A DNA stretch of 64,000 nt from JAPPFW01 sp965200835. GTDB taxonomy: Bacteria > Actinomycetota > Acidimicrobiia > Spongiisociales > Spongiisociaceae. Where the stretch lies: contig OZ241390.1 in assembly GCA_965200835.1 (NCBI GenBank), positions 496,001-560,000 of the forward strand, in the 5' to 3' direction. Shown here piece after piece: positions 16,990 to 26,397 of this stretch. The position numbers and the translations under genes were made by a program. Position 1 is the stretch's first letter. The number at the start of each line of letters is the position of its first letter. The notes under the pieces are model-generated. The model searched no databases and was not told where the DNA came from. It saw nothing but the letters and a program-made list of their open reading frames with translations.

Positions 16990-18351
16990 GTGCGTAACTT
17001 CGACCTGATGATCATCGGCACAGGATCCGGCAACTCGGTGATCGGACCCGAACATGACGGCTGGGACATTGCCATCGTCGAGCGGGATCGCTTCGGTGGG
17101 ACTTGCCTCAACGTGGGCTGCATCCCCTCCAAGATGTTCGTGTACGCAGCGGAAATGGCCGAGTTGGCCTCGGACAGTGATCGGCTGGGTGTCCGAACCA
17201 GTTTCAACGGCGCCGACTGGCCGGCCATCCGCGACCGCATCTTCGGTCGGATCGATCCCATCGCCGAGGGCGGCCGCCTCTACCGGGAGGGACTTCCCAA
17301 CGTCACTGTCTATACCGGCACCGGCCGCTTCGTCGGACCCAGAACCGTGGCGGTGGGTGACGAGGTTATTTCGGCTGACCGGGTCGTGATAGCGGCAGGC
17401 GGGCGGCCCACGGTGCCTCCGGTTCCGGGCTTGGCCGATTGCGGTTACCACACATCGGACACGATCATGCGTCTCGACGATCTGCCCGATCGGCTAGCGG
17501 TAATCGGCGCCGGATACATCGCGGCTGAGCTGGGTGGGGTCATGGGAGCTCTCGGCTCGACGGTAACTTTCTTGTTGCGAGGTGACACCTTCCTGCGGCG
17601 GGAAGATCACGACATCAGCAGCCGCTTCACCGCGGCCTACACCCGGCGTTTCGACGTGCGGATGCATACCCAACCGATAGATGTCCGTAGAGATGGTTCC
17701 GAGGTGGTCCTCCGCATGTTCGATCGGGAAGGCACCCGACAGGAGTTGAGGGCCGACGAGGTACTGGTGGCCACCGGTCGGAAGCCCAATACCGATTGGC
17801 TAGACGTAGCCGCAGCTGGGATCGCGGTAAGCGATCGGGGATTCGTGATCACCGACGAGCAGCTCCGCACCAACGTCGAAGGGGTGTGGGCGCTGGGCGA
17901 CATCACCAACCCGATCCAGCTGAAGCATGTTGCCAACCATGAGGCCCGGGTCGTCCGGCATAACCTGACCAATCCCGATAACCCAGCAACCGTCGATCAT
18001 CGCTTCATCCCCCACGCAGTCTTCGGTTACCCCCAGATTGCCAGTGTGGGACTCACGGAGCGGGAGTGCAAGAGGGACGGGATCCCCTACGTCAGCCACA
18101 CCCAGCCCTATGCGGCCGCCGCCTATGGATGGGCCATGGAGGACACCGAAAGCGCGGCCAAGGTGATAGCGCACGCCGAGACCCGCCGTCTCCTAGGGGC
18201 CCACATCATCGGCCCGCAAGCACCCACCCTGATCCAGCAGCTCATCCAAGGTATGCACTTCGATCTGACAGTCGACCAGATGGCCCGTGGTCAGTACTAC
18301 ATCCATCCTGCCCTACCCGAAGTAGTAGAACAGGCCCTCTTGGAACTCTGA
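16990..18351 (+). CDS. mtr: Mycothione reductase
   Basis: Flavoprotein disulfide reductase that returns mycothiol disulfide to mycothiol with NADPH in the cytoplasm. The 453 residues carry IIGTGSGNS near 8, the redox pair in GGTCLNVGCIPSK (Cys39, Cys44), FGRIDPIAEGG typical of mycothione reductases, YHTSDTIMRL near 154, ALGDITNP, LKHVANHEARVVRHN, and the C-terminal active-site His in YYIHPALPEVVE. Homology along the whole protein to the mycobacterial enzyme is strong. GTG 16990 gives the same N-terminus length as that family; an ATG at 16975 is possible. This gene is good evidence for an actinobacterial host. Confidence 0.95.
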   Translation: MRNFDLMIIGTGSGNSVIGPEHDGWDIAIVERDRFGGTCLNVGCIPSKMFVYAAEMAELASDSDRLGVRTSFNGADWPAIRDRIFGRIDPIAEGGRLYREGLPNVTVYTGTGRFVGPRTVAVGDEVISADRVVIAAGGRPTVPPVPGLADCGYHTSDTIMRLDDLPDRLAVIGAGYIAAELGGVMGALGSTVTFLLRGDTFLRREDHDISSRFTAAYTRRFDVRMHTQPIDVRRDGSEVVLRMFDREGTRQELRADEVLVATGRKPNTDWLDVAAAGIAVSDRGFVITDEQLRTNVEGVWALGDITNPIQLKHVANHEARVVRHNLTNPDNPATVDHRFIPHAVFGYPQIASVGLTERECKRDGIPYVSHTQPYAAAAYGWAMEDTESAAKVIAHAETRRLLGAHIIGPQAPTLIQQLIQGMHFDLTVDQMARGQYYIHPALPEVVEQALLEL

Positions 18352-18361
18352 GCCAAGTAAA

Positions 18362-18384
18362 GATAACGATGTCCCTCCGTTATC
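18362..18384. terminator. Small hairpin between convergent mtr and adnB genes
   Basis: GATAACG and CGTTATC form a 7-bp stem around a 9-base loop, in the 117-base gap between two convergent genes. There is no T-run on either side, so it may be only a weak or Rho-assisted terminator. Confidence 0.3.
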
Positions 18385-18468
18385 ACAGCTAGAGGCACTC
18401 ATCAACGCTTGTTAGTGACCGCAATGCCAGTTGACATAGTGAGATTCCCCCCGCCAAACCGGGTCAAC

Positions 18469-21400
18469 TCACGTAGAAAAAACTCCAAGTGGCTCGTCAC
18501 GTCTCCGAGCTTCCAAGAACCGGGTTCCTTCCTCGCATACGTGCCGAAAGTCGCATCCAGCACAGGCAGGGGAAGGATCGGGTTCTAATCGTTCCGCTTG
18601 GATGGCCTCGAGGAGGTAGAGGACCCGCTCTTTCGCTCTTTCCATCCAGGACGCGTCGACCGCTCGATCCTCCACTTCCAGGCCGTCGCCCAGATAGACG
18701 AAGGCAACCCGGAGCGAATCCGGGGCAGGGGTTCCCAGGGCAGCCTGGTCGGCAGCCACTGCATATGCCTGGAGTTGGACCATGTTCGGGTCGCCACCAG
18801 GATGGCGACCCGACTTGAAGTCCACTATTTCCCAACCGCCTTCTTCGTCCTGGTAGATGGCATCTATCCGTCCCCTTATCAACGTGTCCGGCTGCAGGCG
18901 GAGCTCGAAAGGAACCTCCACATGGAGCGGGGTCCTGGTGGCGTAGGGGGAACCCAGGTAGCTATTCCAGCTACCACTGGGCCGGTCCGGCTGGGTCCGT
19001 TCCTCGTCGGGTGCCCGGTCGTACAGTCCGTCCGCAAGGTCATCGAAGGGAACCATCCCCCGGTTGTGCAGCTCTATCCGGCGGTGCAACCGGGTCCCTC
19101 TGCGGGCAGCCGGTCCCGGACGGCGGGGAAGCCGATCCACCTCGGACCAGTAGTAGCGCTTCGGGCAGGTTGCGTAGGTGACCAGTCCGGTGACGCTGAC
19201 CGCGGTCTGGCGGGGTCCCGGATCGACCTGGGCCGGTTCCGGAAGGTCGAGGATGGTCTGTTCGAAGTCCGCCACAGCCGTATCGTAAAGCTCACCGATA
19301 CCCAGCCCCTCAGCCCGCTCGGCGGCCCAGTCCGGCTCGGCGACCACGTTGTGAAGGGCATCTTCCCAGCTCACTCCCAGTACCGGGTCCGGACCGGGTT
19401 GGGCGGGGGGAAATTGCAAGGTTGCGGGTCGGGGAGGTACTTCGGTTACCCACTCATCGACTGCGACACCGTCTACCTGGCGGGCCAGTTCCAGCAGCTC
19501 GCTCGGCTTGGAGGCCCTCTTGAGTACCTGGGGAGCTCCGTACCAGTGAGCCCCGCTCAGATACAAGTGGGCTCTGGCTCTCGTACAGGCGACATAGGCG
19601 AGCCGCCACTCCTGGTCCTGATGGCGGCCCCGTAGCCAGGCCCGTCGCTGGTCACGGTCGATCGAAGGATCGAGATTGTTCCGGAACTCGGCATCGATCC
19701 GCAGCGGGGCCGGGACGGCGAACTCACAATCGGCCGGGTCCTCCAGCAGGCGGGGCGTGGCCGGGAAGGTCCCTCGCAGGAGTGCCGGCAGGAAGATCGC
19801 GTCCCATTCCAATCCCTTCGCCCGGTGAACCGTCATCAGGGTTACCGCCTCATCGTCCCCGATGCGGGCAGCCTCCAGCTGATCCCTCGGTTCTTCACGC
19901 AGAAACTGGAGATGTTCCAGGAAGGACTCCAGGGAGGATCTGCCTTCGAGCGGGCGCCACTGCTCGGTGAAGTCGAGAAAACGATGCACGTTGAGCCGTA
20001 CCGAGAGTTTGGAGGGTCCGGGTATCGCATCGATCTCCTGCCAGGCATCGGTTCGGGAGAGGATCGACCTAGCAATCTCGGGCAGGCTCTCGCCCTGTAA
20101 CTCGGTGAGCAGCATCCGGTAGAGCTCGTGGAAGTCGTAGAGCGAGCGGCGCGCCTCCGGCGCCAGATCGAGGCGGTCGAGATGTTCCAGAGCTTCGACG
20201 AAGGTAGGGCGTGCCCGGGGATCGTCGGTGTTGGATCGTTTCTTGACCCAGCGTGACAGCGGAACGAGGTCGGATAGTCCCAGCCGGAACCGGGATCCCA
20301 GCAGGATGCGGACCAGCGCCGGCGTGTCCTCGGGATCGGCCAGCAGCCGCATCCAGGCATGGATCTCGACTATCTCAGGCACCTGGAGGAGTCCTCCCAG
20401 GTCAGCCACCTGGTGAGGTATCTCATGTTCCTCGAAGGCCAGCCTCACCAACTCCATGTCCCGGTTCCGGCGGAACAGCACTGCCATGTCCGACCAGGCG
20501 GTACCGTTTCCATGCAGGCGGTGGGTTTCCCGGGCGATCTCCTCCGCTTCCCGGCGAGCGTCGTAATACCACGCCACCCGTACCTCACCGGGCGACGTTC
20601 CCGGAAGGGCCGCCAGATCCCCGCTCTGATCGGTGCCCGATATCCGGGCCCGCACCCGGTTGGCCAGATCCAGTATCCGCTGCCTGGACCGCCGGTTGTA
20701 TGAGAGGCGCAGAGTCCGGGCCTCATGGCCGTCGGCAGGCCGGAAGTGGGAGGGGAACGACTCGAAGTTGGAACGGCTGGCGCCTCTCCACTCGTAGATG
20801 GTCTGGTCGAGGTCGCCCACCGCCGTGACCGCCCCATGCTCCCCGAACAGCTGGGCGAACAGCTCTCGCTGGGCCGGGTTGGTGTCCTGATACTCGTCGA
20901 GCAGGACACAGCGGTACCGGTTGCGGATCCGCTGCGCGATAGTCGGGTGACCACTGACCAGATCCACAGCCAGCCGGATCAGGTCGCCGTAGTCACACAC
21001 GCCGAACTTCTGCTTGATCCTCTCGAACTCCACCAGGGCGGTAGCCAGCTCAGCCCGCCGGACATCAACCTCGCCGGACGGAGGTGAGACCAACAGGTCA
21101 TGGGGCCGGAGGAGATTGTCCGCCAGCGCGCCGGAGAGGCTGGCCAGGCTGCCGATCACCCGGGTGACGTTGGTGGCGTCGAGCGCCTCGAAGGGGCTGG
21201 CGATCAGGCAATCACGCAACATCTGGCGGGTAACGGTCGGTGAGATTATGCGAACGTCCTGTTCCAGCCCGACCAGCACGCCATACATTCCCAGGAGATG
21301 GGTGGCGAACCCGTGGTAGGTAAACACTTCCACCTCCTGGCTCGGCATCCGGAAGCCGCCCCGGACCTGCCGGATCCGGTGTGCCAGTTCTCCGGCCGCC

Positions 21401-21579
21401 TTGTTGGTGAAAGTCACCCCCAGCACCTGCTCGGGAAGGATGCCGAAGCGTTCGATGAGTTCGATCATCCGGTACGCCAGGGTGGTGGTCTTCCCGGTTC
21501 CCGCCCCGGCGGTTACGCGTAACGGTTCGAGACCATGAGCAATGATGGCCGCTTGCTCGTCTGACGGAACGAACTTCAC
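18469..21579 (-). CDS. adnB: UvrD-family helicase-nuclease, AdnB-like subunit
   Basis: Large ATP-dependent DNA helicase with a C-terminal RecB-type nuclease, probably one half of an AdnAB end-resection machine. From GTG 21579 it has 1036 residues. Walker A is AGAGTGKT at 24-31, followed by TFTNKAAGEL, then DEYQDTNPAQ (Walker B), GDLDQTIYEWRGA and VHRAKGLEWDAIF. The nuclease domain shows WEIVDFKSGRH, and four Cys (TCPKRYY; CAGCDFRHVC) suggest an iron-sulfur cluster. The start overlaps the adnA stop as GTGA, showing tight coupling. Length and order match the mycobacterial pair. Confidence 0.91.
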   Translation of the reverse strand: MKFVPSDEQAAIIAHGLEPLRVTAGAGTGKTTTLAYRMIELIERFGILPEQVLGVTFTNKAAGELAHRIRQVRGGFRMPSQEVEVFTYHGFATHLLGMYGVLVGLEQDVRIISPTVTRQMLRDCLIASPFEALDATNVTRVIGSLASLSGALADNLLRPHDLLVSPPSGEVDVRRAELATALVEFERIKQKFGVCDYGDLIRLAVDLVSGHPTIAQRIRNRYRCVLLDEYQDTNPAQRELFAQLFGEHGAVTAVGDLDQTIYEWRGASRSNFESFPSHFRPADGHEARTLRLSYNRRSRQRILDLANRVRARISGTDQSGDLAALPGTSPGEVRVAWYYDARREAEEIARETHRLHGNGTAWSDMAVLFRRNRDMELVRLAFEEHEIPHQVADLGGLLQVPEIVEIHAWMRLLADPEDTPALVRILLGSRFRLGLSDLVPLSRWVKKRSNTDDPRARPTFVEALEHLDRLDLAPEARRSLYDFHELYRMLLTELQGESLPEIARSILSRTDAWQEIDAIPGPSKLSVRLNVHRFLDFTEQWRPLEGRSSLESFLEHLQFLREEPRDQLEAARIGDDEAVTLMTVHRAKGLEWDAIFLPALLRGTFPATPRLLEDPADCEFAVPAPLRIDAEFRNNLDPSIDRDQRRAWLRGRHQDQEWRLAYVACTRARAHLYLSGAHWYGAPQVLKRASKPSELLELARQVDGVAVDEWVTEVPPRPATLQFPPAQPGPDPVLGVSWEDALHNVVAEPDWAAERAEGLGIGELYDTAVADFEQTILDLPEPAQVDPGPRQTAVSVTGLVTYATCPKRYYWSEVDRLPRRPGPAARRGTRLHRRIELHNRGMVPFDDLADGLYDRAPDEERTQPDRPSGSWNSYLGSPYATRTPLHVEVPFELRLQPDTLIRGRIDAIYQDEEGGWEIVDFKSGRHPGGDPNMVQLQAYAVAADQAALGTPAPDSLRVAFVYLGDGLEVEDRAVDASWMERAKERVLYLLEAIQAERLEPDPSPACAGCDFRHVCEEGTRFLEARRRDEPLGVFST

Positions 21580-24500
21580 CGGCGGAACGCCTCCTGTCCC
21601 TCCGGCCACGCCGGGCACACCAGCTTGACCTCGCAGCGGCGGCAGGCCTCGCCCGGCTTGGGCGTCCAATCCTCCCCCTCGACGGAGGTGGCCACCTCGA
21701 GCAGGCGCTGGCGCACCTCGTCGAGCCGGTCAGTGTCGAACGAGACCACCCTCCGCTTGGGAGAGTGCGCGAGCGGATACCAGAACTCAGCCTCCGTCAC
21801 CTTTCCATGACGGCGCACCGCCTGGTCGTAGTCGGCGGCCAGCGCATAGAAGCCCAGCTGGATCGATCCAGCTGCCTCCTTGATAGGTGGCGGGGTCTTG
21901 CCGGTCTTGTAGTCCACCACGCGGAGAGTCCCGTCCATCTTCTGCTCTATCCGGTCGATCCGTCCTCGCCACACCGTTCCCCCCAGCTCGGTTTGCACCC
22001 CATGCTCCAGTAGGACCGGAGGCGAGTCGGGATGGGGCCACGCGTCGTACAGCCGTTCCAGCAGGAGCCGGGCCCTCTGCCTCCAGGCGTGTTCGATCGA
22101 ACCGGTTCCCAGGTCACAGGAGTCGAACAGGTCATCGAGGCAATGGAGTGCGTCGGTCACGGTGGAGGTCCGGCCCTGCCCTCTGGCCTGCTCCTCCACC
22201 CGCCCCAACACCTCGTGAATCAGATTGCCAAAGATCAGGTAGGGACCGGACGGCAAGCTGACGCCCAGACCTCGCTCTAGGGCGAACCGCCGGGGGCAGG
22301 CCCGATATGCGTCCGCGGCCGTCGGGGAAAGGCCTCTGCCCGACAGCCCAAGACCGGTATCCGCCCCCGGCCGGCGCAGAGGGGCGTATCTGGAGGGCAG
22401 CCGCAGGCCGGGATGGCGGGCGGTTGCCAGGACCTGGGCGGCGGCCAGGCGATGTTGACTCGATTCCGCCGGATCGGCCAGGATGGTACGGAGCCATGCC
22501 TCGGCCTCCCTGATGGTGAGCGGTGGCCTCCTCGCGGGGTGGCTGGTATCGATCGGCAACCGGCCTCCGGCTATCACCTCTATGAAGCGGCTGGGCCGCG
22601 GGTGTTGCTCGTCGGCTCCGGCGCTGGTTGCTGTGATCACCACCCGACTTCGAGCGCGGGTCATGGCCACATGCAATAGGTGGGTTTCCTCGTCGATTCG
22701 ACGACGGACCGGCAGGCGCCCCTCAGATCGGGCCGGATCGAGCAGCTCGACCTGCAGCAGGGACTGGTTGCGCCGCAGATCCGGGAGTACCCCCTCCACG
22801 GCGTCGGCGATGAACACCACCTCGAACTCGAGGCCCTTCACCTGATGCATGGTGGTCAGAACCATCCGATCCTCGGACGGGTTCCGGTAGCTGAGCAGCG
22901 GGCTGGCTTCGAAGTCATCCGATTCCGCGGTCCTCAGATAATCGGTGAGTTTGGTGTGTGGGCTGCGCTCGGCCAGGGCCGCCAGCGTCTGGGCGAAGCT
23001 CGCCCAGGCCGCCCTGAACTCCGAGCGTTCCGGATCGGTTGCCATCGGGCGGAACTGGGGAAGCCGGGTCCAAACGTGCCAGAAGGCATCCATGGCGGGC
23101 CGGTCGGTCCAGGACGGCTCCTCAAGCAACCGGGCCAATGTTTCGCCCCCGTCCACCTCCTGGCGGATCACATCTGCCCAGGTCAGGTCGAGTTGGAGTA
23201 GATCTCTCTGCAGCCGGCGGAGCCGCCCGATGCCAAGGCCGAACAGGGGCCCGAGGAGCAGGCGGCGCATCGGCGGGGTGGCGAGGGATCGGACGGGTGC
23301 CCGAGCGGCTATCGCCAGGTCGAAGATCATCCGGACGGAGGGGTGATCCACCAGCCGCTTGTCCGGGCGATCATGGGGGATCGATCTTCTCTGGAGTGCC
23401 CGCGACAGCTCGCTCAACAGGCCTCGCTTGGTGCGGACCAGCACCGCCATGCTCCCATAGGGGATAGCCTGCTCGAGATGGAGGCGCGCCGCTTCGGCAG
23501 CTATCCACTCGGCTTCCTGGGATCCCTGGTCGAAGATCCGGAGCTCCACCCTGCCCGGATGGGGTGCCGGCTGGATGTACGGAGTGGTAGATGGGATCAC
23601 TCCGGCCATCAGGCGTCGGGAGGCCTCCACTATCTCCTGCGGCAAGCGGAAGGAGGTCTCCAGCACCCACTTTCGCATCCGGCCGGGATCGATCCGGCTT
23701 GCCTCATCGAGGAATCGCTCAACGTTGGATGGGTCCGCGCCCCGGAACTTGTAGATGGACTGGTACGGATCGGCAGCTACGGTGAGATTCCCTCGGCCCG
23801 CCGTAAGGGCAGCCACGAACCTCGCCTGCGCCGGAGTGGTGTCCTGGTATTCGTCGACCACCAGATATCGATACCCCTCCAGCCCATCTCCAGGTGCCTC
23901 CGGCCCAGCCATCGCTTCGATCGCTCTGTTCATCAGGGTGCCGTAATCGAGCCGGTTCAGGCGTCCGAGTACCGAGTCGTAACGGTCGATGAATCCGGGA
24001 AGGGCCGACCACAGTTCGTGCTCCGCTCCCAGTAGCTCGAGCTGGGAGGCATCCAGCATTCTCTCCCTAGCGCGCAGGATGAACTCGGTGACCTCGCGCG
24101 CCAGGGTCCTGGTATGCAGGATGTTGCCAAGCGACCCAGGCCAGCGCCGCGGATCCTCCTCCGCCAGCAACTGCGAGACCAGGTCGACCTGCTCGGGTCC
24201 GGTGAGTAGAGACGGCATCTCGGTCCATCCGAGCCGATCGGATGCATGCCGCTCCAGCACTCGGTACCCGAAGGAATGGAACGTCGAGGCCCCCGATCCT
24301 CCCGCCGGGTTCTGAACGACCTCTCTGATCCGGGCACCCAAGCCGGCCGCGGCTCGCCTCGAGAAGGTGAGAACCAACACGGACGACCCGGGCACACCAC
24401 ACTCATCCACCAGATGGGCGATGCGTCGCACCAGAAACTCGGTCTTGCCGGCACCCGGGCCGGCGATCACCAGCTGCCGGCCGTCCGTGGTGGCGATGGC

Positions 24501-24698
24501 CTCTGGCCAGTCGGAGGGGGCGAGACGCCGCTCGGTTGTCCGATCCGCGACCGGTTGGGGGAAGACTCCCTCCCGACGGGTCGGGCCGCTACCTACTCCC
24601 ATATGACCATTGTCAGCTGCCACTCTACGGAACGAAGCAGGGCGGGCATCCATCGACGATACCGGCCAGCCGCGTACGGACGCGATGGCACATCTCAC
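21576..24698 (-). CDS. adnA: UvrD-family helicase-nuclease, AdnA-like subunit
   Basis: Partner of the downstream AdnB-like protein; 1040 residues from GTG 24698, which has GAGAGG 8 bases upstream. ATG 24602 is an alternative that drops 32 residues. Walker A AGPGAGKT is at 79-86, then LTFSRRAAAGLG, VVDEYQDTTPAQ, ADPYQSIYKFRGADP and HQVKGLEFEVVFIAD. The C-terminal nuclease has LRVVDYKTGK, and Cys residues in RACPRRF and CRRCEVKLVC could hold an iron-sulfur cluster. Both subunits therefore appear to keep helicase and nuclease motifs, as in mycobacterial AdnAB, which resects double-strand breaks. Confidence 0.91.
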   Translation of the reverse strand: MRCAIASVRGWPVSSMDARPASFRRVAADNGHMGVGSGPTRREGVFPQPVADRTTERRLAPSDWPEAIATTDGRQLVIAGPGAGKTEFLVRRIAHLVDECGVPGSSVLVLTFSRRAAAGLGARIREVVQNPAGGSGASTFHSFGYRVLERHASDRLGWTEMPSLLTGPEQVDLVSQLLAEEDPRRWPGSLGNILHTRTLAREVTEFILRARERMLDASQLELLGAEHELWSALPGFIDRYDSVLGRLNRLDYGTLMNRAIEAMAGPEAPGDGLEGYRYLVVDEYQDTTPAQARFVAALTAGRGNLTVAADPYQSIYKFRGADPSNVERFLDEASRIDPGRMRKWVLETSFRLPQEIVEASRRLMAGVIPSTTPYIQPAPHPGRVELRIFDQGSQEAEWIAAEAARLHLEQAIPYGSMAVLVRTKRGLLSELSRALQRRSIPHDRPDKRLVDHPSVRMIFDLAIAARAPVRSLATPPMRRLLLGPLFGLGIGRLRRLQRDLLQLDLTWADVIRQEVDGGETLARLLEEPSWTDRPAMDAFWHVWTRLPQFRPMATDPERSEFRAAWASFAQTLAALAERSPHTKLTDYLRTAESDDFEASPLLSYRNPSEDRMVLTTMHQVKGLEFEVVFIADAVEGVLPDLRRNQSLLQVELLDPARSEGRLPVRRRIDEETHLLHVAMTRARSRVVITATSAGADEQHPRPSRFIEVIAGGRLPIDTSHPARRPPLTIREAEAWLRTILADPAESSQHRLAAAQVLATARHPGLRLPSRYAPLRRPGADTGLGLSGRGLSPTAADAYRACPRRFALERGLGVSLPSGPYLIFGNLIHEVLGRVEEQARGQGRTSTVTDALHCLDDLFDSCDLGTGSIEHAWRQRARLLLERLYDAWPHPDSPPVLLEHGVQTELGGTVWRGRIDRIEQKMDGTLRVVDYKTGKTPPPIKEAAGSIQLGFYALAADYDQAVRRHGKVTEAEFWYPLAHSPKRRVVSFDTDRLDEVRQRLLEVATSVEGEDWTPKPGEACRRCEVKLVCPAWPEGQEAFRR

Positions 24699-24734
24699 CG
24701 CATGATCCTCTCGATGGGCTCAACCTGGTCGTCG

Positions 24735-24878
24735 TCAGGCCGCCAGAGGTGTTTCGACCAGGGCCGGCGGCCGTTCCTCTATCACCGTGAATCCGATGCC
24801 TGCCTCCGACAAAGTCCGCTCAGCCACCGTGAAGGCGATCGGCTCGTCTGTTCTGCTGTCCTTGTGCTCTTCTCGCAT
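24735..24878 (-). CDS. Possible 47-residue protein upstream of adnA
   Basis: A short reading frame (MREEHKDSRTDEP..., 47 residues) ending 36 bases before adnA on the same strand. Third codon positions are mostly G or C, as in the surrounding genes, and the composition is protein-like: a charged start followed by a FTVAERTLSEAGIGFTVIEE stretch. No Shine-Dalgarno precedes the ATG, but TATAAC ends 8 bases before it, so a leaderless message is possible. I recognise no family. It could be the first gene of the adnAB operon or a chance frame. Confidence 0.42.
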   Translation of the reverse strand: MREEHKDSRTDEPIAFTVAERTLSEAGIGFTVIEERPPALVETPLAA

Positions 24879-25134
24879 AATGTCGAGTTATATCACCGGG
24901 GTGTGACAAGTAATCCCAGTCGGCGTCCATCACGGACCGGGCGGATCCCGGAACGCGCCAGGCCCGACCGGCGAGGCACCGGTGCCCCACAAGAGCTAAC
25001 AACGTTTGCCGAACGGTTGGTGTGTGGCTCCAGAAAGCGTGAGCCACGCGGTAATGTGGTGGCTTCACCCGGACCGTCGTGGCTTGAAACTATGTGCGGT
25101 AGGATTGAGGTGGGTTTCGCTCGCAGGTACGTAC

Positions 25135-26397
25135 ATGACTATTGCTATCCCAATAGATGCGCTTGTTGCTCGAGCTGATCGGGCGGCCGATGTCGTGGCT
25201 CCCCAGTACGACGCGGTGCCAGGTGGCCGGTACCGGTTCGCGACGGACCGGCCCGACTCCTTCGTGAACATAACCCTGTCGCTGAGCGACTTTCCCGAGC
25301 CTTCCCCCACCCGGGCACAGATTGCGCGCCGGGCGGCCGATCACTTCGCCGGGATGATGGAACGTGACCTGTTCGAAGCTCTTCCCCGCCGGGCGTTCTT
25401 CTTGTACGGACTGGACACCGATGGTCACCAGCAGGTCGGTCTCGTGTGCGCACTCCCGCTCTCCTGCATCACTAGGGGCGAGGTGCTCGGTCACGAGGGA
25501 ACCATCCCGAGGCGAGTGGAGGACCTGTCTCATTTCTTCCGCGTTTGCCGGCTCGCATCCAGCCCGGTAGCGCTCGCCTTTAGTGCGAGTGACGAGCAGC
25601 GCCGCCTTCTCGACCGGTTGTCATCTAGGCCGCCCATCAGGGACTTCGAGGGCCTGGACGGTGTTAGGCAGCGGCTGTGGATGGTCGACGACCCGTCCGA
25701 CATCATCGAGGTGGAGCGTGCCACCTCCCGCATAAACACCCTGTATGTCACCGACGGGCATCACCGGGTGGCCGCCTCCACCATGCATGGGGTGGGACCC
25801 GGCTGGATCTTGTCGATCCTGTTTCCCTCCGATGAGCTCAAGATATTCGATTACAACCGTCTAGTACGCCTGGAAGAGATCCCGCCGGTACAGCAGGTGC
25901 TCCAATCCCTCGGGAAGGATTGGGATGTGACGGTGGTCGGAGAGGCGGGTGAGGTCGACGCCACTCCAGCTGGGCGTGGGGACATGTCGATGCTGCTCGA
26001 AGGTGTCTGGTACCGGCTCTGTTTCCGGGGGGGTCGCCCCTCCGATCCGGTGAAGAGCTTGGACGTGAGCCTGCTCCACGATCTGATTCTGGGACCAGTG
26101 TTCGGGGTGCCGTCCTACCATGACCCGCGCCTGTCCTACGTGGTCGGAAAGGGCTCCTTGAGGAACTTGGAAAACGCCGCCCTGACCTATTCTGGGAGCG
26201 TGGGTTTCGCCCTCCATCCGGTGCAGATAGATGAGATCATGGCAGTGGCCGATGCCGGTCGTTTGATGCCACCCAAGTCCACCTGGTTCGCCCCCAAGCC
26301 CCGCTCCGGAATGCTGGTGGTGCGCTGGGACCAGGATCATGCGGGTGCCACTACCTCTCCGGCTGGAGCATCCTCTCTTGGAGGTGGGAGCTGGTGA
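25135..26397 (+). CDS. DUF1015 family protein (ParB/Srx-like DGHHR motif)
   Basis: A 420-residue DUF1015 protein. Recognisable parts are the N-terminal VVAPQYDAV near residue 20 (family VIAPPYDV), RGEVLGHEGT near 114, TDGHHRVAAS with DGHHR at 207-211, and a C-terminal LLHDLILGPVFG block. The DGHHR segment resembles the nucleotide-binding motif of ParB/sulfiredoxin-fold enzymes, including the ADP-using serine kinases, so small-molecule kinase activity is a reasonable guess but unproven. ATG 25135 fits the family N-terminus. Its stop overlaps the glutamate dehydrogenase start (GTGA), implying joint translation and perhaps a role in amino acid metabolism. Confidence 0.85.
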   Translation: MTIAIPIDALVARADRAADVVAPQYDAVPGGRYRFATDRPDSFVNITLSLSDFPEPSPTRAQIARRAADHFAGMMERDLFEALPRRAFFLYGLDTDGHQQVGLVCALPLSCITRGEVLGHEGTIPRRVEDLSHFFRVCRLASSPVALAFSASDEQRRLLDRLSSRPPIRDFEGLDGVRQRLWMVDDPSDIIEVERATSRINTLYVTDGHHRVAASTMHGVGPGWILSILFPSDELKIFDYNRLVRLEEIPPVQQVLQSLGKDWDVTVVGEAGEVDATPAGRGDMSMLLEGVWYRLCFRGGRPSDPVKSLDVSLLHDLILGPVFGVPSYHDPRLSYVVGKGSLRNLENAALTYSGSVGFALHPVQIDEIMAVADAGRLMPPKSTWFAPKPRSGMLVVRWDQDHAGATTSPAGASSLGGGSW

